Below are positions 61,967-64,000 of a DNA stretch of 64,000 nt, one piece after another. Numbering within the stretch: position 1 is the first letter of the stretch; each line of letters starts with the position of its first letter. Origin of the DNA: Amycolatopsis albispora. GTDB taxonomy: Bacteria; Actinomycetota; Actinomycetes; Mycobacteriales; Pseudonocardiaceae. The stretch covers positions 4,154,001 through 4,218,000 of the forward strand of contig NZ_CP015163.1 in NCBI RefSeq assembly GCF_003312875.1. The letters are read 5' to 3'. The translations under genes were made by a program, and so were the position numbers. The notes beneath the pieces were generated by a model that saw only the letters and a program-made list of their open reading frames with translations, searched no databases and had not been told where the DNA came from.

Positions 61967-62659
61967 GTGGTCATCGCGGACAACAGCGGTTCCCCGGCGG
62001 GCCTGGCCGCCGATCGAGGCCTGCTCGGCCGGACCAGTACCGCCGAGCGGGTGGCAGGCGTGCTCCGCACCCGGATCTCGGAGGGCTTCTTCCCGCCGGG
62101 CACCCGGCTCTCCGAGCACGACATCGGCGCCGCGCTGGGCGTCTCGCGGAACACGCTGCGGGAAGCGTTCCGCCTGCTCACGCACGAGCGGCTGCTCTCG
62201 CACGAGCTGAACCGGGGTGTTTTCGTCCGGATGCTCAGCGTGGACGACGTGGTGGACCTGTACCGCGTGCGGAAGCTGGTCGAATGCGCGGCCGTCCGGA
62301 ACGCGGTGAACCCGGACCTGTCCGCGCTGGAGAACGCGGTCGCCGACGGCCTGCTCGCCGAGCGCAGCGAAGGCTGGCGCGATCTCGGTACCGCGAACAT
62401 CCACTTCCACCAGGCGCTCGCCGCGCTGACCGCGAGTCCGCGCATCGACGAGCTGATGCAGGGCGTGTTCGCCGAGCTGCGGCTGGTCTTCCACGTGATG
62501 ACCGATCCGCGGGAGTTCCACCAGCCGTACCTGCTGCGCAACGACGAGATCCTGCAACTACTCCGCGACGGCGACAACCGGCGCGCCGAAGCCGCCCTGG
62601 CCACGTACCTGGACGACGCCGAACGGCAGTTGCTCAGCGCGTACAACGCAGGTACTTAG
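61967..62659 (+). CDS. GntR/FadR-type transcriptional regulator
   Basis: 230 residues from GTG 61967. Winged helix: STAERVAGVLRTRISEGFFP, GTRLSEHDIGAALGVSRNTL, REAFRLLTHERLLSHELNRG. The FCD ligand domain follows, with VVDLYRVRKLVECAAVRNAV and NIHFHQALAALTASPRID, whose His residues bind metal. A longer frame from 61850 would run through the palindromes, so I prefer the internal GTG. Likely controls the divergent MFS-pxp operon. Confidence 0.85.
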   Translation: MVIADNSGSPAGLAADRGLLGRTSTAERVAGVLRTRISEGFFPPGTRLSEHDIGAALGVSRNTLREAFRLLTHERLLSHELNRGVFVRMLSVDDVVDLYRVRKLVECAAVRNAVNPDLSALENAVADGLLAERSEGWRDLGTANIHFHQALAALTASPRIDELMQGVFAELRLVFHVMTDPREFHQPYLLRNDEILQLLRDGDNRRAEAALATYLDDAERQLLSAYNAGT

Positions 62660-62825
62660 GCTTCGCGATCTGGGCGCTCCTTGGCGGAACGGCCTCGCGC
62701 TCGGAACGAGCACCCGTGCTTGCCGGGCCAGGCGGCTCGTGGCCGGAGGGGCCTCGCACCGGGCGGCGCACGCGGTGCGAATCCGGCGCCCGGCCGGGCT
62801 CGAGGCCCCGAACGTGCCCAGGCCG

Positions 62826-62882
62826 GTGTCACGAAAGCCACATTCGAGACGCCAAACGTCTCGAAAGCCACATTCGTGACAC
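62826..62882. repeat. dispersed palindrome, copy F (inner module inverted)
   Basis: GTGTCACG, AAAGCCACATT, CGAGACG, loop CCAAA, CGTCTCG, AAAGCCACATT, CGTGACAC. In the other copies the left-arm module reads AATGTGGCTTT; here that 11-bp module is exactly inverted, so it is a direct repeat of the right-arm module and the stem is interrupted. Located between convergent genes (62659 and 62888). Confidence 0.85.
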
Positions 62883-62887
62883 CCCGC

Positions 62888-63574
62888 CTAGCCTGCCTCC
62901 GCGCCTAACTCGCCGTTTCGACGGCGCCGTCGCCGTGGGTGGTGTTCGTCCAGTAGGGAGTACCGCACGGCGAGCGAAGCCGCTTCCAGCCGTGAGTGCA
63001 CGCCCAGCTTGCTCAACAGCGCCTGGATGTGCGTCCGGACCGTCGTCGTGGCGACGCCTAGCCTGGCCACCATCTCACTGGTGCTGAGCCCCTCGACGAG
63101 CATCGCCAGGCATTCGCGTTCCCGGGCGGTCAGGTGCTCGGCCAGGCGCGCTGCCTCCGCCGAGCCTCGCGAGCGCAGCGCCGACCGCTCCGAGGCCACG
63201 TGCACCACCACCTCACCGGCGACCACGCTGCGGAGCGCGGCGGTCAGCGTCGCCACGCCGCACGTCTTCTGCACGTACCCGGCGGCCCCGCCGGCGAGCG
63301 CGCGGTGCAGTCCGTCGTCGTCCTGGTCGGCGGTGAGCACCACCACCTTCGTGGCCGGGCGCGCGGCGCGGATCTCCGGAAGCCGGTCGAGCGCGTCGCC
63401 GTCGACGAAGCGGCGGTCCAGCAGGCACACGTCCGGGCGGTGCCGCCGGATCGCGGCCGGGATGCCTGCCATCTCGTCGATCACGCCGAGCACCTCGAAC
63501 TCGTGCCCCAGCACGCTCGCCAGCGCGTCCGAGAACAACACGTGGTCGTCGCAGAGCAGCACGCTGATGTTCAT
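62888..63574 (-). CDS. NarL/FixJ-type response regulator
   Basis: 228 residues from ATG 63574. Receiver domain: ISVLLCDDHVLFSDALASVL, phospho-acceptor Asp in RPDVCLLDRRFVDGD, Lys in AAGYVQKTCGVATL. LuxR-type HTH: LTARERECLAMLVEGLSTSE, MVARLGVATTTVRTHIQALL. The Arg-rich tail (HPRRRRRRNG) is unusual. Its start overlaps the kinase stop, so the pair is co-translated. Confidence 0.92.
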   Translation of the reverse strand: MNISVLLCDDHVLFSDALASVLGHEFEVLGVIDEMAGIPAAIRRHRPDVCLLDRRFVDGDALDRLPEIRAARPATKVVVLTADQDDDGLHRALAGGAAGYVQKTCGVATLTAALRSVVAGEVVVHVASERSALRSRGSAEAARLAEHLTARERECLAMLVEGLSTSEMVARLGVATTTVRTHIQALLSKLGVHSRLEAASLAVRYSLLDEHHPRRRRRRNGELGAEAG

Positions 63575-64000
63575 TCCGATCCGCCTTCCCGGCGCCCACC
63601 GAACGCCAGCCGCACCCGGGTACCCCCGGACGCCGCGGTCACCACCTCGAACCGGCAGCGACAGGCCTCGGCGAGCCGTTCCACGATGCCCAGCCCCAGC
63701 GACGCCCAGCCCCCTTGCCCCGCCCCGAACCCCGGCCCGTTGTCGGCCACGTCGACCACCGTCACGCCCTGCTCCTGGCCGGCGGACACCTCCACCCGGC
63801 CACCCGGCCCGGCCGCGCGCACCGCGTTGTCCACCAGGTTCGCCACCATGCGCCACAGCAGCGACTCGTCCACCAGCAGCGAAACCGGCGGGCCCGGCGT
63901 GACCACCACGGTGGTCTCACTGGCCAGCGAAACCAGCGAGACGATCTGCTCGAGGACCTCGCGCACGTCCACCACCGCCAGGCGCGGCTGGTCGCCCGGC
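63571..64000 (-). CDS. histidine kinase, C-terminal part (gene leaves the window)
   Basis: At least 142 residues are visible. The ATPase domain shows the N-box LLWRMVANLVDNAVRAAGPG and the G1 box VADNGPGFGAG, with LGLGIVERLAEACRCRFEVV. The dimerisation and sensor parts are outside the window, so the stimulus is unknown. The reading frame is open to the window edge. ATGA overlap with the response regulator gene indicates a two-component pair. Confidence 0.88.
   Translation of the reverse strand, partial: PGDQPRLAVVDVREVLEQIVSLVSLASETTVVVTPGPPVSLLVDESLLWRMVANLVDNAVRAAGPGGRVEVSAGQEQGVTVVDVADNGPGFGAGQGGWASLGLGIVERLAEACRCRFEVVTAASGGTRVRLAFGGRREGGSE

Overview
The window is very GC-rich actinobacterial chromosome. 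Tight operons with ATGA/GTGA overlaps, GTG starts, an ethanolamine-type permease next to a GlnA4-like glutamine synthetase, a SigD/ShbA-like sigma factor and DUF5709/DUF202 proteins all point to a Pseudonocardiaceae-like soil organism such as Amycolatopsis. This placement is inferred from gene content, not from a marker gene. No rRNA, tRNA, CRISPR array or phage was seen.

Layout. (1) 1-5970, minus strand: the 5' end of lipA, glyA, gcvH, gcvT and gcvP behind a tandem glycine riboswitch. (2) 6017-12045: SDR, aldehyde dehydrogenase, class I glutamine amidotransferase and GlnA4-like synthetase, divergent from an ethanolamine-type permease. Together these can take up ethanolamine, gamma-glutamylate it, oxidise it and release glycine, which would feed region 1. 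(3) 12103-13323: an IS30-family element. (4) 13365-14685: an amidohydrolase and a DoxX-like protein. (5) 14769-25287: myo-inositol catabolism and uptake (iolG and a LacI regulator divergent from iolE, an ABC importer, iolC, an aldolase, iolB, iolD). (6) 25679-36794: a form II CO-dehydrogenase-type molybdenum hydroxylase cluster (coxG, M, L, S, xdhC, coxE and coxD) interrupted by a divergent zwf. (7) 36846-38066: a second copy of the same IS30 element. (8) 38130-44636: a mannitol-type PTS with enzyme I, a polyol dehydrogenase, a PfkB kinase and a DeoR regulator. (9) 44894-52008: a protocatechuate branch of the beta-ketoadipate pathway (pcaI, J, F, H, G, D, C) with IclR and MarR regulators and a MocA-like protein. 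pcaB is absent. (10) 52136-54195: hydroxyacid dehydrogenase plus glycerate kinase. (11) 54260-57815: small membrane or unknown proteins and a sigma factor. (12) 58281-62659: pxpB/pxpC, DUF1445, MFS and GntR. (13) 62888-64000: a NarL-type response regulator and the C-terminus of its probable kinase.

Three non-coding patterns stand out. A dispersed palindrome of about 55 bp occurs six times, always beyond the 3' end of a gene. It shows compensatory arm changes, and both IS30 copies sit at the same base in it. A degenerate tandem array of about 29-30 bp units (57791-58308) fills the space between two convergent genes, and both stop codons lie inside repeat units. Many units carry a covarying mini-hairpin. 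An imperfect palindrome of about 166 bp (20626-20791) lies in frame at the 5' end of iolC. In addition, the word GTCCACWGTGGAC is over-represented inside coding regions and nearly always encodes Ser-Thr-Val-Asp.
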